From NCBI GenBank assembly GCA_030848705.1, contig CM061243.1, forward strand, positions 6,358,001-6,422,000: a stretch of DNA of 64,000 nt, read 5' to 3'. The stretch is from Heracleum sosnowskyi. Taxonomy: Eukaryota; Streptophyta; Magnoliopsida; Apiales; Apiaceae. The notes under the pieces were generated by a model. The model did not search any database, was not told the origin of the DNA, and saw only the letters and a list, made by a program, of their open reading frames with translations. Shown here piece after piece: positions 12,384-24,931 of the stretch. Within the stretch, counting starts at the first letter, position 1. Every line of letters begins with the position of its first letter. The position numbers and the translations under genes are program-made.

Positions 12384-14857
12384 CTATTCCAGTGAGATTG
12401 TAAATAGAGTTATCCACGTAAAAGGAGCCATGACTCCCTCATGAAACACAACATCTCGGGATATGAATGTTTGCATATTTTCCAATATCAACAATCTATA
12501 TCCCTTCATAGTGCTTGGATATCCAATGAATACACACACCACTCCTCTAGGTGCAAACTTGTCGGTGCCGTGTGTCGAGTTGTGAGCTACTGCCAAGCAC
12601 CCACACACCTTCATATCACTGTATGTCACTGGTTTCCCCATTAATTTTTCATAAGAAACCTCAAATTTCAGCGCTGCACTTGGTAGCCTATTTATGATGT
12701 GTACTGTTGTCAATACGCAGTCCCCCCAATATGATAATGGCAAACTGGACTGGAACCTCAAAGCTCTAGCCACTTCCAGCACATGTCGATGTTTACGCTC
12801 AGCCCTTTCGTTCTATTGTGGGGTGTATGGCCATGAAGTTTGGTGTATTACTCCCTTCTTGGCAAAATACTCAACACATGCCTTGTTTGCAAACTCCAAC
12901 GCATTGTCCGATCTTATTATTTGTATCTTCCCTTTGAACTGAGTGTTTGCGTATTCTTCAAACTTAATCAAGCTTCCCAAATATTCAGAATTCTTTTCCA
13001 GTAAATACACCAACGTCATCCTACTCCAATCATCCACTATTGTTAAGAAATAGTGATATTTTCCTCTAGTTGCCACTCTATACGACGCCCAAATATCCGT
13101 GTGTAATAACTCGAATTTGTTGCTAGCATGTGACTCACTTTTAGGAAAAGGCAAATTGGTCATTTTAGATAGACGGCATGTGAGGCATACTTGTTGTTTT
13201 TGTTGATAAAGGTATGGCTTTACTGGACTCACATGTTGCATTTTGGACAATGAGGCGTGTCCCAGTCTTCTGTGCCACAATATGTATTGACCTTCATCTT
13301 TTATTTCTTTTGTCGCCACTTCAAGTCTCTTTCCTGATTTGTGACTAGTCATTGCTGCCCCAATTGATTTCACATTCTCATTCTTTAAAAAGTAAAGGCC
13401 ATGTCTCGTTTCTCCCATGCCTTTCACTTCTTTAGTCATTAAATCAATAATTGCACAACTGTTTGGTTTAAAAATCACATCACATTTGTTGTCCTTGGCA
13501 AGTTTATGACTAGAGAGTAAGTTATGGTTGAATTGTGGCACATGTAGTACATTATTCAACCTCATGCCATTCGGTAATATCGCATCCCCAACATGTGTTA
13601 TTAGTGATGTTGCTTCGGTCGGCAGTGTGATTGTAAAGGTTGAACTGGAACGCTTGACATTTATGAGATTCTCGAGTGATGAAGTCATGTGATCCGATGC
13701 TCCAGAATCTATTATCCATTTAACTGTCCCCAACACTTCATTTCTGTTTCTGCTTACACTCACCATTCCTGAGAATCCATAGTCGATTTCATCATCCATC
13801 TCTGTCTCCTTCTGTGCTGTAGACCCACCTCTTGGTATAAGCTTTAGTATTTGGTCTAATTGTTCAGCTATCATCAGTATGCCTTGTTGATCATCCATGT
13901 TGCCTTGCACATTATTACCCATTTTTATGTCATTCATTCTATTTCCCATCCATCTACCACCATTATTGCAACTGGAATTTCCTCCATGATTCTTCTGTCC
14001 TGGTTTGTACTTGTAATGCCACTTAGGGAATCCTGTCACTCCCCAACATTTGTCACTGGTGTGCCCTCTTTTTCCACATGTTGAACACAGTAAATTCCTC
14101 TCAGTTGTTCCCTTACTATACATGGCCAAGGCTTCATTGTCTCCCATATTTGACTGTGCCAACACCTCTTTCTGAGACTCCTCTTGTTGCAGTGCAACAC
14201 ATGCTATCTCTACTGAGGGAAAATGAGTAATCATAAGCAGTTGACTTCTTTGTGCTCCGTAGATCTCGTGCAAACCATTTAAGAATTGAAACAACTTGGA
14301 TTCCTCCTTCGTGACATTTATGGCATCTAACAATTTGGTAATTTTAGGTGTAACAACAGTGATGGTTGGTAGTGTGTTCATTGACTCTATCTCTTCCCAA
14401 AGGTTGCTTAAAGTTGTGTAATAATCACTGACTTTCATGCCATTTTGTTTTAAACTAAACAAATCTTTATTCAGCTTGTATTTTCTAGACCCATTGGTCA
14501 ATGAAAATCTTTTCTCTAGTTGGTTCCAAATATAACAAACATTATTAATGAACAATATAGACGATTTAATATTATCAGATATGTTGTTATGGGTCCAAGA
14601 GATTACCATATTATTGCATGTGTCCCATTGGCTTGCTTCCACTAGATCTGTTGCATTCTTCTTGATTGTCCCATCTATGAAGCCTAGCTTCCTCTTTGCT
14701 GATATTTGTATCTCAAACGATCTTTTCCATGCCCTATATATAGTCTCCTGCCCCTTGAAGTTTTGAAACACTTATGGACGTAGGTCCATCTGAGGGGTGA
14801 GGGGTGTAAGAACAGTGGGTTTTGTAGATCTGTGAATGACAACCTATTTGCAGCCAT
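12384..14857 (-). pseudogene. Copia gag-protease-integrase polyprotein, truncated
   Basis: The gag N-terminus (MAANRLSFTDLQNP, from 14857) shifts frame near 14790. It continues through the gag domain, a CCHC knuckle (CSTCGKRGHTSDKC), the aspartic protease motif (WIIDSGASDHMTSS), the GAG-pre-integrase HHCC region (LWHRRLGHASLSKM) and the integrase core (LHTDIWA, IRSDNALEF). A stop in the integrase near 12813 separates it from the integrase C-terminal part, which runs to 12384. Reverse transcriptase and RNase H are absent and no downstream LTR is seen, so the 3' part of the element is lost. It belongs to a different Copia lineage from the element at 5470-11459. Confidence 0.87.
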
Positions 14858-14991
14858 GAGTAGATCTGAATAAAGAAAGCAAATTAATGTGCTCTTTTCA
14901 AGATCTGAAAACAACAACTCGACTGCAGACAACAGGCTTTAAACGTCTCACTATCAAGAACACTTCTTTCTAATCTAGTCTTTCTAATGCA

Positions 14992-15003
14992 GCTCTGATA
15001 CCA
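14992..15003 (-). other. Primer binding site (tRNA-iMet type)
   Basis: TGGTATCAGAGC on the minus strand is the standard plant Copia primer binding site, complementary to the 3' end of initiator methionyl tRNA. Confidence 0.85.
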
Positions 15004-15005
15004 TA

Positions 15006-15361
15006 TGAACTTTTAAACAGATGCACAAGAAAGCTATGTAGAAGAAGCAAATAATGAGAGGATGGAAAACAATAAACTTCAGACAAATCTATAATGTTCA
15101 CCCCAAGGACCACAACACTCCTGCAGTCCCTTATATGGCATACATTGTCATTACTCTTAACAAACTATAATTAAAATACCAGAATACCCTCGACTACTAG
15201 CTAGACTCTACTTGCATGATTATGTGGATTCTGGTAAGCCCCATCATCCACATCACCACTACATGACAACCTACATCAACTCCTGTAGGACAGTGGAGTT
15301 GGTTTATTACAAAAGTGAAAACATGTTGATGAACTAAACTCCAGTGCACTATCTTCATTAC
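15006..15361 (-). repeat. Probable 5' LTR of truncated Copia
   Basis: The inner end reads GTTCA, then TA, then the primer binding site on the minus strand. The outer end is a guess from a TG dinucleotide, since the partner LTR is missing. It lies only about 70 bp past the stop codon of the KDEL protease gene, facing the same way as that gene. Confidence 0.5.
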
Positions 15362-15430
15362 ACCTTTGATAGAGATGTTCAAGATTTGTAAAATTTAAGT
15401 AGAATTGGAGGTAAAAATGTCAATGTGGCT

Positions 15431-16941
15431 TCAAAGCTCATCCTTTGAAGTAGTCATCGGATCACTGGGGTTACTTGAGGAGTTCTTGATAGGATATGAG
15501 GCCTCCATTGCAATGCCACAGATTCCTTCTCTGGCAGATATGCCTCGCTTCATCCTTATGTAGCCACTTTCTCCCCATTCTTCTCCCCATGAATTCTTCA
15601 CTATCCAGTATTTAGTTCCATCTTTGGTCGCTCCAAAGCCTACAACAGCAACTCCGTGATCTAGGTCTGTTCCGCAGTCTCCGTTGAATACTCCCTGTCA
15701 AAAAGCTCGTATATTATGTTTTACCATGCATGATAATTCTGTAAGTGCAGTATTGTTCTTTCTTGAATGTAGTAGTTTACATTGTCAAATTTTAATACAA
15801 GTAGATTGGTTTAGTTCAGTTATTGAGCTTTACGCATATAATTGAATACCTCGGAATAGAACTGGAAATCACTACCCCCAGCATCAATAGCCACAGCGAT
15901 AGGTTGGTTTGCTGCTGCTTTCAACAATGCATTTTCATTATTGGCAGGGACATCTTCATGTCCATCAATTGAAACTGCTGGATGACTAGCCTGCAAGGCA
16001 ATTAAATTTGTGTTCATATAAAATCAGAAATTTCAAAAAACGAACACAACCCGTAAAACTAAATTGCCCTATTGTGTACCCTTTGAACATCACAATTTCC
16101 ATCTTCAGCTCTGTAAGGATACTTAGCCTCTGTTGTAAGACCTCCCTTTGACTTGACGTAGTCGAATGCTATGTCCATCAACCCCCCGTTGCAACCTTCG
16201 TTTTGTTCAGTATCACAGTCGACAAGTTCTTGTTCAGATAATGAAACTAACTTATTTGTTTTTAAATAGTTTATGCCTTCAACTGCTGCAACTGTTGAAA
16301 ATGCCCAGCAACTGCCTGCAATAAAAAACATTGACAGCGTCATGTACATATGTTCCATGCTTTCTCTGGATATATTGGCAAGTACTAAGATACTTTTTTT
16401 ACTATTTTTTTTTTTCATTTTGGAAGTATAATCCCAAAAAGAAAGAGAATCTACTATAATACAGTATGCAAACATGTATATTTTTATACTTACCACATTG
16501 GCCCTGATCTTTAACAGGGGTAACGGCACCTTTCTGCCTCCAGTCGACTGATGGAGCGACATTGTGTACATTTTCATACATAAAGGATGAATTACCAAGT
16601 CGCTCGCTTCTGAACATGCGATGATGATTAACCTTGGATCCAGCGTAGAGCCTTCGGAACTCCTGGTTAGTCATGTCTGCAAACTTGTTCAACTTCAACT
16701 TGTAAGGCTTATCCAACTTGTTAGAGTTGTGAACATGTTCAACATTCGCCTTAAACACATTAAATCGCTTGTTCTTGTCCTCAAGACTCCTTGACAAAGT
16801 GTGGTGGCTCCTCCACCTCTCATACATACCCCACAACCCTTCTTCGGACTCCAACTCCTTGTCATGATACTCGAAACATTGACAAAGACCAAGAACCAAA
16901 GCCAAAGAGAGGAAAACAAGAACAAGCTTCTTTGCTTCCAT
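15431..16941 (-). CDS. KDEL-tailed papain-type cysteine endopeptidase, 4 exons
   Basis: KDEL-CysEPs are ER-stored (ricinosome) proteases released during programmed cell death in senescing or germinating tissue. Exons on the minus strand are 16941-16494, 16315-16080, 15990-15850 and 15694-15431. Phases join cleanly and give 362 aa, the usual length. It has a hydrophobic signal peptide (residues ~4-20), an ERFNIN-type propeptide ([16 protein letters not shown]), a mature start near [10 protein letters not shown], catalytic Cys in QGQCGSCWAFS, His in [11 protein letters not shown] and Asn in [10 protein letters not shown]. The final four codons are KDEL, the ER retention signal. Intron 1 splits the glycine codon just before the catalytic SCW. 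All key residues are present and no lesion is seen. Family members in Arabidopsis are CEP1-3; the exact orthologue was not determined. Confidence 0.95.
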
Positions 16942-16997
16942 AATGATATATTTAGTTGTTGTGACTAAGATGAGAAAACTACAATGTACAAGGCCTC

Positions 16998-17005
16998 TTT
17001 ATATA
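16998..17005 (-). promoter_or_regulatory. TATA box of KDEL protease gene
   Basis: TATATAAA on the minus strand lies about 57 bp upstream of the ATG at 16941. It would place the transcription start near 16970 and leave a short 5' UTR of about 30 nt. Confidence 0.6.
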
Positions 17006-17009
17006 GTAC

Positions 17010-18398
17010 ATTTCGAGTATGGAGATGGAAGTAGTACGAATATACAAGCGATAGTTCATTAATTATCGAGATTGAGTTGAAGGTGCCTTATGGGGATGAA
17101 CAATCAGTAATAATGGTGGTGGAGAAAAAGATTTGGTATGAAAATTATGGGAGAACATTGTGAATGATGTATGTTAGACTAAGATAAGAGTAACAAGGTC
17201 TTTTAGAATTACAAGTTTTGTTTGTATTAGCGGAGAGTTGTAGATTTTGAAGGTACTTTGTTGGATTTGTGGTTGTGTGATAATTGGCACGCAAGAACTA
17301 AAAATGTGTAAGTTTGGTGATGTAAACTTTGAAAAGAGGAAGATTGGATGCGTTGTTGCAGACATTATATTAACAATTGTTGCAAGTGGAGATTGAATTA
17401 TATTTGTTCATTTAGTTTTTTTTTCGTTTAAATTGTTTATATTAGTTCATGCAACTGGGAAATTCTGATCATGGGTTCCTGATAGTTGTGAATTGTGATG
17501 CTTAATCTTGTTATGGCCGTTACCATGCACCAGAAGTCAATATAGTGCTGCCAATAACTTCACAGAAAATTGAACAATAAATCACGGTCACACTGAAATG
17601 TACGTTATTTTTAGAATGAGTGAACAATGTCGTATTCAGTGTGCAAGACTTTTTCAGGTTATTGAAATCCGGATTGTTTGGCAGATTTATCTGTATTTTC
17701 GTGAATGCGTGATGATCCGATGAATATCAAGTATGTTGTTTCACATTGCGCTGCGACACCGGCCACACGTTCAATAAAACTAGTTGAAGTTGGATGCTGC
17801 AATAGCCTTTTGGCTGATAATTTGTTATGTGTTGGTGTGTGTGTGATATTTGATGGATTGGTCTTACTCGGGTGTCATCATATAATTGGAATAACAAACG
17901 AGGGGCGTTCGTATTCTGAAATTTGATGGATTGGTGTGTGTATTTTTAGAATTTCAGTACTTCAATACTGAAATGCATATATGTATTTTTATTTCTGAGT
18001 ACATCCTCTTTTTATTATTATTTATATAAATTTACAAAGCAATCACTGAACTTGGCTCGATCTCTTGAAAACTGGAAGTCCCTAAGAACGAGGGCCATAA
18101 GAAATCTTGTGGTATACCATGTTTAGCTGACATGAGTATGTAAAATTTCCAAATAATGTATGAATCTAAGACAACCAAACTGCAAAGAGAGTTTTTCTTA
18201 TTGCTTTTGAACATGATCACAGTGTAATTACGTGTAATGTGAATCCTTGTAATAAACCAACCTATCAACCAGGATCAATCAACATGATGCCAACCTACAA
18301 AATTCCAGTATCTTCATTGAAATAATCTACTCTGCAAGAGATTTCAGTTATAAACAAACATGATGCTAACAGATGTCGTGGTCATTACCAGAAGTTTA
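17010..18398. other. Intergenic region between KDEL protease and ATG16
   Basis: It holds the protease promoter at its left and the ATG16 3' UTR at its right. No coding sequence, RNA gene or mobile-element end could be recognised. Short reading frames here have random composition. Confidence 0.55.
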
Positions 18399-21300
18399 TC
18401 AAGTCCATGTACAAATTGTCCCATTCCGGTCAGCCGTGGCCAGTGGTTTTCCAAGACCGCTCCATGAACAGCAGAGAACAGAAGAAGTGTGTTCCTTTAA
18501 AGTGCTTACAATCTTAGCTTGTGATATTGACCATACATAGACGGATCCATCAGCCGAACCAGCTGCAACGTAACTGTCATCTGCACTGATACACGACCTG
18601 CTCCAGTTCGATGCTACTCTGTTCCCGCTTGCTCTTAATGTCCCACAAACCTCTAGAGTTCGCATATCAAACAAGTTGTGAACATTATCCCTCCCACTAG
18701 TCAATAATACATTTCCATTTCTTGATAAAGATATTGAAGTAATTGAAAGTGAATGCGCAGCCACTTCACTAAGCAGCTTTCCCGTCTGAACGTCCCACAA
18801 TCGAAGATTTCCATCCACATGACCAGAGCATATAGTAAGTCCATCCATGCCAAAAGAAAGTGCATTGCAGTTGCTAGGAAATATAATTGTATTACTGCAA
18901 TAACCTTTCTGCATATCCCAAATTTTAATTGTTCGATCATAAGCTGCACTAGCAACATGGCGATTTGAAAACCTGCTCACATCAACAGCACATACTTTAT
19001 CGACATGACCTGTTAGGGTATGCCGAACCCGACCGGAATCTTTATCCCAAACAAACAAATTGTTTGAGCTACTTGCAGCAATGATGGATTTATTATCATG
19101 GGTGACCGCAAGATCAAGAACAGAGCCCAAACAACCATGCAGTGTTCGACTAAGTGAACCAGAATTTGTGTCCCACATTTTTATAGTCTGGTCCTGTCCT
19201 CCACTTATCAAATTGTTAGAGTTGTACTCAAATACCAAGGCAGCACAGCCGCCCTGATGGGCAGGGATCTTGTACCTGTTTGCAGCAGGAATAGTAGACT
19301 CCACATAATACTCCGCACCCTCTTCACTTTGGCGAACCACACCATCCACTTGTAGCCGCGCAAGCTGTTCTATACTGCTTGCCTTAACCTTATCAAGCAT
19401 TTCTTCATAGATAGCATTTGCCTAAAGAATTAATTATAATTTTTGTCACCACACATTTTTAACTCACAGAGGATGTGTTTATCTAACATAAGAGAAACTG
19501 AAAAAGCAAAAAAATTGTAACTTTAAAGCTATTTCAGAACCAAGCTCATCATGACTTGATTATGACTCTAACAATAACCATATTAATGAGAAAGGCTCAA
19601 AAATTTCTTTACCCAAGGATCCAAGATCCCATCCAGCTAAGTTAAATCAAGCAACAAGTGTGTGTATGTGTGTAACATATAGGCATATATAGGTTCCCTG
19701 GTCATCTATTCCCTTCTGCGTCTCACCAACCTAGTCCCGCACTACCCAAGACAACGAATGAATGTTCACAAACATTAACTAAAGAATGAGCAATAGCATT
19801 TGGAATATGTCCACCAGGACTACTCAAACCTAGAATACAAATGAAAATAGAAAAAAAATAGAAAAACAACACACTTTATTCTGAAAATTTTAGTTTTCAT
19901 TAAACTATAAGCAGGAAAAGACAAAATCAAGCAAGTATGAGCGGAAAAAATGCTCAGCAAGTGATAATAATATGATACAATAATAAAGGTGCTTTTCTAA
20001 TAATCAATGTCCATTTTTAGAAATTTAACATATTTTTGATGAATAAAACTTTTGAGTAGAACATCCATTTCACATTTGTAAATCAATGATAATGATAGTA
20101 ACTTTATATATGTTTAGTTCTGAAATCAGGAATGGGATATAAGGTATCTTTCTAAAATCATGCATTTCTTGAACATTTCTTGAACATGTGAAAGTATACT
20201 ACTGAGTATAGTTCAATTCTTCTCAAAACATTGGCCCTTTTTATTATATAAAGTGGGTATCAAATGACACAGGTTAAGATGATGATATGTCATGCTTAAC
20301 CTCCATACACAATGTTAATATAACAAAGTGTTTATAACAAAAATTGGATCCGGTAGCACTTATTGACATTGGCTTTAATACTGGGCAGGAACCGCGTGTC
20401 AAGTGGTTCTCTTACGCAATCCCAACCCCACTTTATTTTTCCAAAAACATTAGCACAAGCTTTAAATTAACCTGTTGCCATTAGCTTATATTTTTCAGTG
20501 AAATAAATCATTTCCAAACTTGTTTAATACTAACAAGTAATTTTCCAAAGGAATGGGCCTAATTACCGTGAAATATATTATCAGGGTAAAACATTGTAAT
20601 GCATAACAATATAATATTCATACTTTCATAAAATCTGTATAATAACCAATATGCGATAAAACATGCAGTTATGCAAGTCAAAACATTTGTTTGAGTAATA
20701 AGAATTGTCACTTGCTATATGATTTGAAAGTAATACTTGCATAATAGTTGCAGAATCATATCATTTGAACAATAAGTGAGAAAAATAAAAGACATAAAAT
20801 CAAGATGTCAAAATAAAGGCAAAGAAATAAAAGACATAAAAGAATGCTTAAAATCAAGATGTCAAAATAAAAGACATAAAAGAGATACAAAGAAAGTTTT
20901 AAGAACTGAAACGCAAGGCCTAAGTAGAGTATTAGAAGATTTAGGAAGACTTTTGATTAAAATCAGTACTAAAACATACAATCTCATACTGCACCATCTT
21001 GAAGGCTATTTAGTTTCCACCTTGAATATTGACGGAGATGAGCTAAATGGATGCATCATTTTTGAAGAACTAGAATTTTTTTAGGATTTTAAGTATTAAA
21101 AATGTCATCTTAATTACGAAACATTCATAAAACACTCGAATTCCATTCTATAATCCACAACAAAATTAAAAACATACATGACTTATCAACACTACTCGTA
21201 TTAGTTTTCAAATTAAAAACTTGAACATATTTAAGCAAGTACAGTATAGTCATACCATTAACAAGAAAAGCTCTATGAACATCAACAATATACAATCATA

Positions 21301-22402
21301 TACTTCAAATAACATTGATCATGCATAGTTTAATTTAAAAGCATAATCTAAGCTAGCGGCCCGTGCCTTGCACGAGGTTTTATGCTAGTATATATATATA
21401 TATATATATGACATAATAATACGCTAACAATCAAATCACCTCATTAAGCTTTTCAGCATCCTGCATCTTTTGCAGCATCCAACGATCAATCAGCATTTTA
21501 TTTTCAGCCAGAGCAGCATCAGCTCTGACCCTCGCCTCTTCAAGCTGAGCTTTTAGTTCCTGATTCTCACTTGTAACTAGTTCTACAGCTCGTGTCTTTT
21601 CTTCTAAAAGTGCTTTTAGATTTGTGCACTCCTCACTGCAGCATTAAAACCATGTTTGAGTAATTCCCGTAATACCTATATCAAAACAAAATTAAAAACT
21701 TTAAAGTATCAAGTCAAACCTAACCTTGCTTGACTAAAGTCATTCTGCAAACTGGCGATCAACTCTTCTTTCTCTTTAAGCGATGCCTTAGAAGCTCTAG
21801 ATTCAGCCACTTCAACAACTAGCTGTTCCGACAACCGGGATTGAGCTTTATAACATTGCTGAAGTTCAGTTTCCAAATTTTCTGCTTTCTCCTTCCACGC
21901 CGAACCCTTCAACAACACAAACTCACCAAAACACTTAACATAACTTCACAAACATAATCCAACTTCAAATACTAAATGTTAACAATGAGGGTCAACCTGA
22001 GAAATAAATGGCCTAGAAAGAGCAACAAAAGCAGGCCCATGAGCACCTTCTTCAACCAAATGTCGATTCCGAAGAGCCCTCAAAGCATGTTTAATTGCAT
22101 CTATTGCAACTTCTTCTTCTACTCCTAACCTAAAACACACACATTACAACCTAAGATGCACACACTATCAACAAAACCCATAATCCAGAACCATTTATAT
22201 ATAATCAAGAATCATTAAAAAAGAAACTAAACATAAAAAGATTCAATTTTTATTCAACCAAAGATACATACATCATACATACATAAGACAAAATCAAGAA
22301 CTATCTATAATCTACATAACTTAAATTTTGTGATCAAGAATCATTTATATGTACAAATTTAAATGACAAGAATCATGAAAAATTGAGAAACATAACTTAC
22401 AT
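18399..22402 (-). CDS. ATG16: Autophagy protein ATG16 (coiled coil + WD40), 5 exons
   Basis: ATG16 binds ATG5-ATG12 and directs ATG8 lipidation on forming autophagosomes. Minus-strand coding exons are AT of the start codon (22402-22401), 22129-21997, 21906-21725, 21635-21440 and 19421-18399. Together they give 1536 nt and 511 aa, close to the ~509 aa of Arabidopsis ATG16. The N-terminus (EEVAIDAIKHALRALRNRH) and the following WKEKAENLETELQQCYKAQS stretch are diagnostic and lead into a coiled coil (exons 3-4). The WD40 propeller fills the single large exon 5 (for example GGQDQTIKMWDTNSG and GHVDGNLRLWDVQTGK) and ends ATADRNGTICTWT. The start codon is split AT|G by intron 1 (donor GTAAGT), because the conserved N-terminus begins directly after the acceptor. 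Intron 4 is about 2 kb and contains a Helitron end. It appears intact. Confidence 0.94.
19422..21439 (-). other. ATG16 intron 4 (2 kb, contains Helitron)
   Basis: The intron is AT-rich with no coding sequence. It contains imperfect tandem repeats of an AAAATAAAAGACATAAAA-type unit at about 20779-20885 and a plus-strand Helitron 3' end at 21362-21388, opposite to the gene's direction. The other introns of this gene are under 300 bp, so the insertion probably explains most of the length. Confidence 0.7.
21362..21388 (+). mobile_element. Helitron 3' terminus inside ATG16 intron 4
   Basis: The stem CGTGC/GCACG (21362-21366, 21370-21374) with loop CTT is followed by CTAG at 21385-21388 and then T of a (TA)n tract. 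The 5' end was not located. Confidence 0.65.
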
Positions 22403-22660
22403 GACTATGATCGAAGTGGGGTTTATCTGAGGAATCAATTGTTGTTGAATTTGAAGTCAAGTGAAGAGAATCTTTGTTTCCTCAATATAACTCCGACCCG
22501 TCTCCAGATTGTTTCAATCGGAGCTAGTCGGGTCAAGATGGACAAAAAATGGGCCATTCGTCAATAGAAAAACTGATTATTAAATTAAATGGAGCCCAAA
22601 TGCTGTCAATTCTTTTTAATTATTATAAAGCCATGTTATATTCGGTTAAAATTATATTAA

Positions 22661-23117
22661 GAGTAATTATCATTTTGCATCCATTATCTTTGGATATTTT
22701 TTTGATTTGGTTTCAAACTATGTTTTTTGGCAGATTAGCCCTCTAAATTTCAAAGTCGCTTCGATTTGCACCCTTTTGACCTGATTTCGTCCGCATTTAC
22801 CGTCACCGTTAGTTTAAGCAAAGGTAAAGTCGGAAGGATTTACTTAAATTATATGTTTTTATTGCTTTATCGATTCTTACTTTCTATTAATAATATATTT
22901 TCTATTGCTTTATAGATTTTTACATATAATTTAAATAAATCCTTCCGATTTTATTCATGTTTAAACTGACGATAATGGTAAATGTTGACAAAATTTGGTC
23001 AAAAGGTTGCGAAACGAAGAGAGTTTAAAACTTAGATTTGCAATCTGTCAAGAAACATAATTTGAGACCAAATCGCAAAAATGTCAAAAGATAAGGGGTG
23101 CAAAGTGATAATTACTC
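22661..23117. mobile_element. MULE-type MITE, 457 bp, 9-bp TSD
   Basis: Long terminal inverted repeats begin GAGTAATTATCA at both ends and extend through most of the element, so it could fold back on itself. Perfect 9-bp target duplications TTATATTAA flank it at 22652-22660 and 23118-23126. A 9-bp duplication is typical of Mutator-like elements. No coding capacity. It lies about 260 bp upstream of the ATG16 start codon. Confidence 0.85.
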
Positions 23118-23126
23118 TTATATTAA

Positions 23127-23958
23127 TAAAGTAAATATTATATCAACCATTAACCGATTGCGCGCAAAACAAAATCTCTAAAATTAACATGCATTCCCCG
23201 ATGAGACTTGCACAAGCATAGAATACCAAATTAATTAAATCATATAGCTTTCAGATGCACACAAATATATATTGTTCATTAAATAATGTTATTAAATGTT
23301 TATCATAGTTTTACATAATGAGAATGTATATAACCTTATTTAGTTATGTTTTAAATATAAATAAAATATAAGTTAAGAATTAAGATAAATAATATTATAT
23401 TAGAATTTTTTTTTGAAACAAATATTATTAGAGTTGAAATGGAAATGTATGTAACTAACGTGTTTCTTTTGATAATTAACACAAATATATACCTTTCATT
23501 GTGTTCAAAAATTAAAATTCTAAAATAGAAAACATTAGAGGTCTAAACTGAATTCCAAAATGATTTTCAAATTTTACGTAACACTTTTTGATTGATTGTA
23601 ATAAAATTAAGAAAAATGGTAGATATCTCGAATTAGTTTCCGAATTGGTTCTCGAATGGTAAGTGTGTTGTTTTAATTAGTTAGAATAAAGTGGATCTCC
23701 TCTATTCACACCAACCTCTTCAATTAAAAATTTTCAATCAACTTTTCATAATTAAATTTTTGGGTACCAATTTGGGATACCTAACATTACTCTAAAATTA
23801 AATAAAATGAACTTTTCATATATTCACGTCAAATAATCAATTAAAATAGTCCAAATTACCATATCAAATCATTAACTATGCCACATAATTTGAGAATTTT
23901 TTTAGTAAAAAACCGGGAAGAAAAACGAGATTGATATGACGTTTTGCAATTGAATGAG
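23127..23958. other. AT-rich intergenic sequence
   Basis: Nothing recognisable between the MULE-type and hAT-type MITEs. Confidence 0.5.
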
Positions 23959-23966
23959 GTTTTAAA

Positions 23967-24480
23967 TAGACCCGACAATTTTCGACACAACACAAAAACA
24001 CGAAACGAAACGACACGAAAATTTAGTGTTTGGGTTTGCATTTTTAGTACACGAACACGAAAGTACACGATCGAGATTTAGTGTCGGTTTTGTGTTTACC
24101 CTTCAAGTACAAGACACGACACGAAGTACACGAAATAAATAAATATTTATAAATTAATATTTATATTAGATATTTAACATTTATTTATGTGATTATACAT
24201 AAATTTATAATATTATTTGTAAATATTATGTAAATATATTTTTTTAATACACATTTGTAAAAATATTACCTAAATTTTAATATTTTAATATATATACTTA
24301 TTTATTTTTATTTCTATTATTAATTTAAATTACACCAAAACACGACACGAAAAGTACACGAAACGAAAGTACACGAATACGAAATTACACGAACCCTAAA
24401 CGAGTGGTTTTGGGTTTAGCATTTAGGTAAACGAAATACGAAATACGAAAGTACACGACACGAACGAATTGTCAGACCTA
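23967..24480. mobile_element. hAT-type MITE, 514 bp, 8-bp TSD
   Basis: Termini TAGACCCGACAAT and, inverted, TAGGTCTGACAAT are flanked by perfect 8-bp duplications GTTTTAAA (23959-23966 and 24481-24488). Both subterminal regions are packed with short ACACGA/CGAAA motifs in which the two ends partly mirror each other, as in hAT transposase-binding regions. The centre is AT-rich and non-coding. Confidence 0.8.
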
Positions 24481-24488
24481 GTTTTAAA

Positions 24489-24931
24489 GACCCATAATTT
24501 AGCCCGGTAATAAGTTAGTTTTACAAACTCTTTTATATATTTTTTAGATCAAAATTTACAAACTTTTACCTATTGACAAGACATAAAAAGAGACCACGAC
24601 TAGTCTCACATCATTTACAAACGTCATGCAAAAGTCATTCATTTTCCCTACATCTCTTTTAACCTACGGCACGACATAAAAACATCTCTTATAAAATAAA
24701 TTAAAGTTTAAGGGAGACACGTAGGCTAAGTATAAGAATGGCGTAGTAATTAATCAACCGAAGCAGAAGCTCTCTTTAGAACCATTTCCTACTGAATGTT
24801 TTATAAAGAGTTAACAGAAAACTATTGTTCGAACTTTTAGTGTATGTTGCAAGAATCATAATCTGCAAAATGAGCCAAAAGGAAGCTTCTTTACATTGGT
24901 GGTACAATGTATGAAAGTTTCTTTGTAATTG
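24489..24931. other. Upstream or intron-1 remnant of NO VEIN-like pseudogene
   Basis: No coding sequence is found. Exon 1 of the NO VEIN-like gene, present in the right copy at 53828-53986, has no counterpart here, so the left copy lacks it. Confidence 0.4.

Larger units (their letters stand above)
12384..15361 (-). mobile_element. 3'-truncated Copia retrotransposon
   Basis: It lies on the minus strand with its 5' end at high coordinates. A primer binding site TGGTATCAGAGC (initiator Met tRNA type) is read at 15003-14992, two bases after the LTR end at 15006. The probable 5' LTR covers 15006-15361. Only its inner border is firm; the outer border (TGTAATGAAG on the minus strand) is inferred from the TG start. 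The leader and polyprotein follow, and homology stops near 12384. Confidence 0.75.

Noticed and set aside
20776..21084. 102-codon frame in ATG16 intron 4
   Set aside because: It consists of lysine-rich tandem repeats and random sequence, with no family resemblance.
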